A stretch of 12,661 bases of DNA from an uncultured Sporolactobacillus sp. (GTDB lineage: Bacteria > Bacillota > Bacilli > Bacillales > Sporolactobacillaceae): positions 1 to 12,661 of the forward strand of contig UQRJ01000049.1 of assembly GCA_900543345.1 (NCBI GenBank). Direction: 5' to 3'. The position numbers were made by a program, and so were the translations under genes. The notes below the pieces were generated by a model. The model was given only the letters and a program-made list of their open reading frames with translations. It was not told the origin of the DNA and did not search any database. Positions within the stretch are counted from its first letter, which is position 1. Each line of letters begins with the position of its first letter. Below are positions 12,632 through 12,661 of this stretch, in pieces.

Positions 12632-12661
12632 CTGTCTCTTATACACATCTCCGAGCCCACG
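12632..12661 (-). other. Untrimmed Nextera (Tn5) adapter, right end
   Basis: The last 30 bases are the reverse complement of the same adapter as at the left end, beginning with the mosaic end CTGTCTCTTATACACATCT (12632-12650). The native sequence ends at about 12631. Confidence 0.97.

Noticed and set aside
1..12661. Terminal inverted repeats suggesting a transposon with Tn5-like ends
   Set aside because: The repeats are the complete commercial Nextera adapter, including its non-transposon part, and no transposase gene lies inside.
1..12661. CRISPR array, tRNA, rRNA or defence genes
   Set aside because: No regularly spaced repeats, no cloverleaf-type segments and no defence-family proteins were found; all long frames are housekeeping genes.

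Overview
The window is a stretch of bacterial chromosome flanked on both ends by untrimmed Nextera (Tn5) library adapter, at 1-37 and 12632-12661. The real genomic insert is therefore about 38-12631. Nothing in it looks like a plasmid, phage or insertion sequence. The gene set (AbrB, UvrB-UvrA, YvlC-YvlD, HprK, Lgt, DoxX, a YvcD-like TPR protein, TrxB, RapZ), strong GGAGG ribosome binding sites and extended -10 promoters point to a spore-former-type Firmicute of the order Bacillales. Base composition is mid-GC, higher than in Bacillus subtilis. The sequence alone does not fix the genus; Sporolactobacillaceae or a relative would fit, but that is inference.

All genes lie on the + strand. Left part: abrB (154-444) with its own promoter and terminator, then a probable LexA-controlled promoter driving uvrB-uvrA (619-5482), the damage-recognition half of nucleotide excision repair. 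Middle: yvlC-yvlD (5562-6139), two small membrane proteins of the envelope-stress type. A 230-base non-coding leader follows, with its own promoter and strong base-pairing potential. Then come hprK (HPr kinase/phosphorylase) and lgt (prolipoprotein diacylglyceryl transferase), the conserved Bacillales pair. Right part: a DoxX-family membrane protein behind an unusually rich regulatory region (a perfect TGTGA-N6-TCACA site, a core promoter, an 8-bp inverted repeat at the start site and a cre-like box). It ends in a clear terminator. A TPR protein (yvcD-like), trxB and the 5' two thirds of rapZ follow; rapZ is cut by the right adapter.

In B. subtilis the counterparts of most of these genes lie in one broader chromosomal region, so this looks like a condensed version of a conserved Bacillales segment. 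abrB has been brought in next to uvrB. Genes often found in these neighbourhoods (csbA, yvlA-yvlB, ppaX, the nudix gene yvcI) are absent. HprK makes the HPr-Ser-P corepressor for CcpA, so a cre-like box ahead of doxX in the same window is functionally consistent.

I found no defence system, CRISPR array, tRNA or rRNA. The two parts most likely to hold something undescribed are the structured leader upstream of hprK (about 6177-6402) and the regulatory region of the DoxX gene (about 8298-8388).
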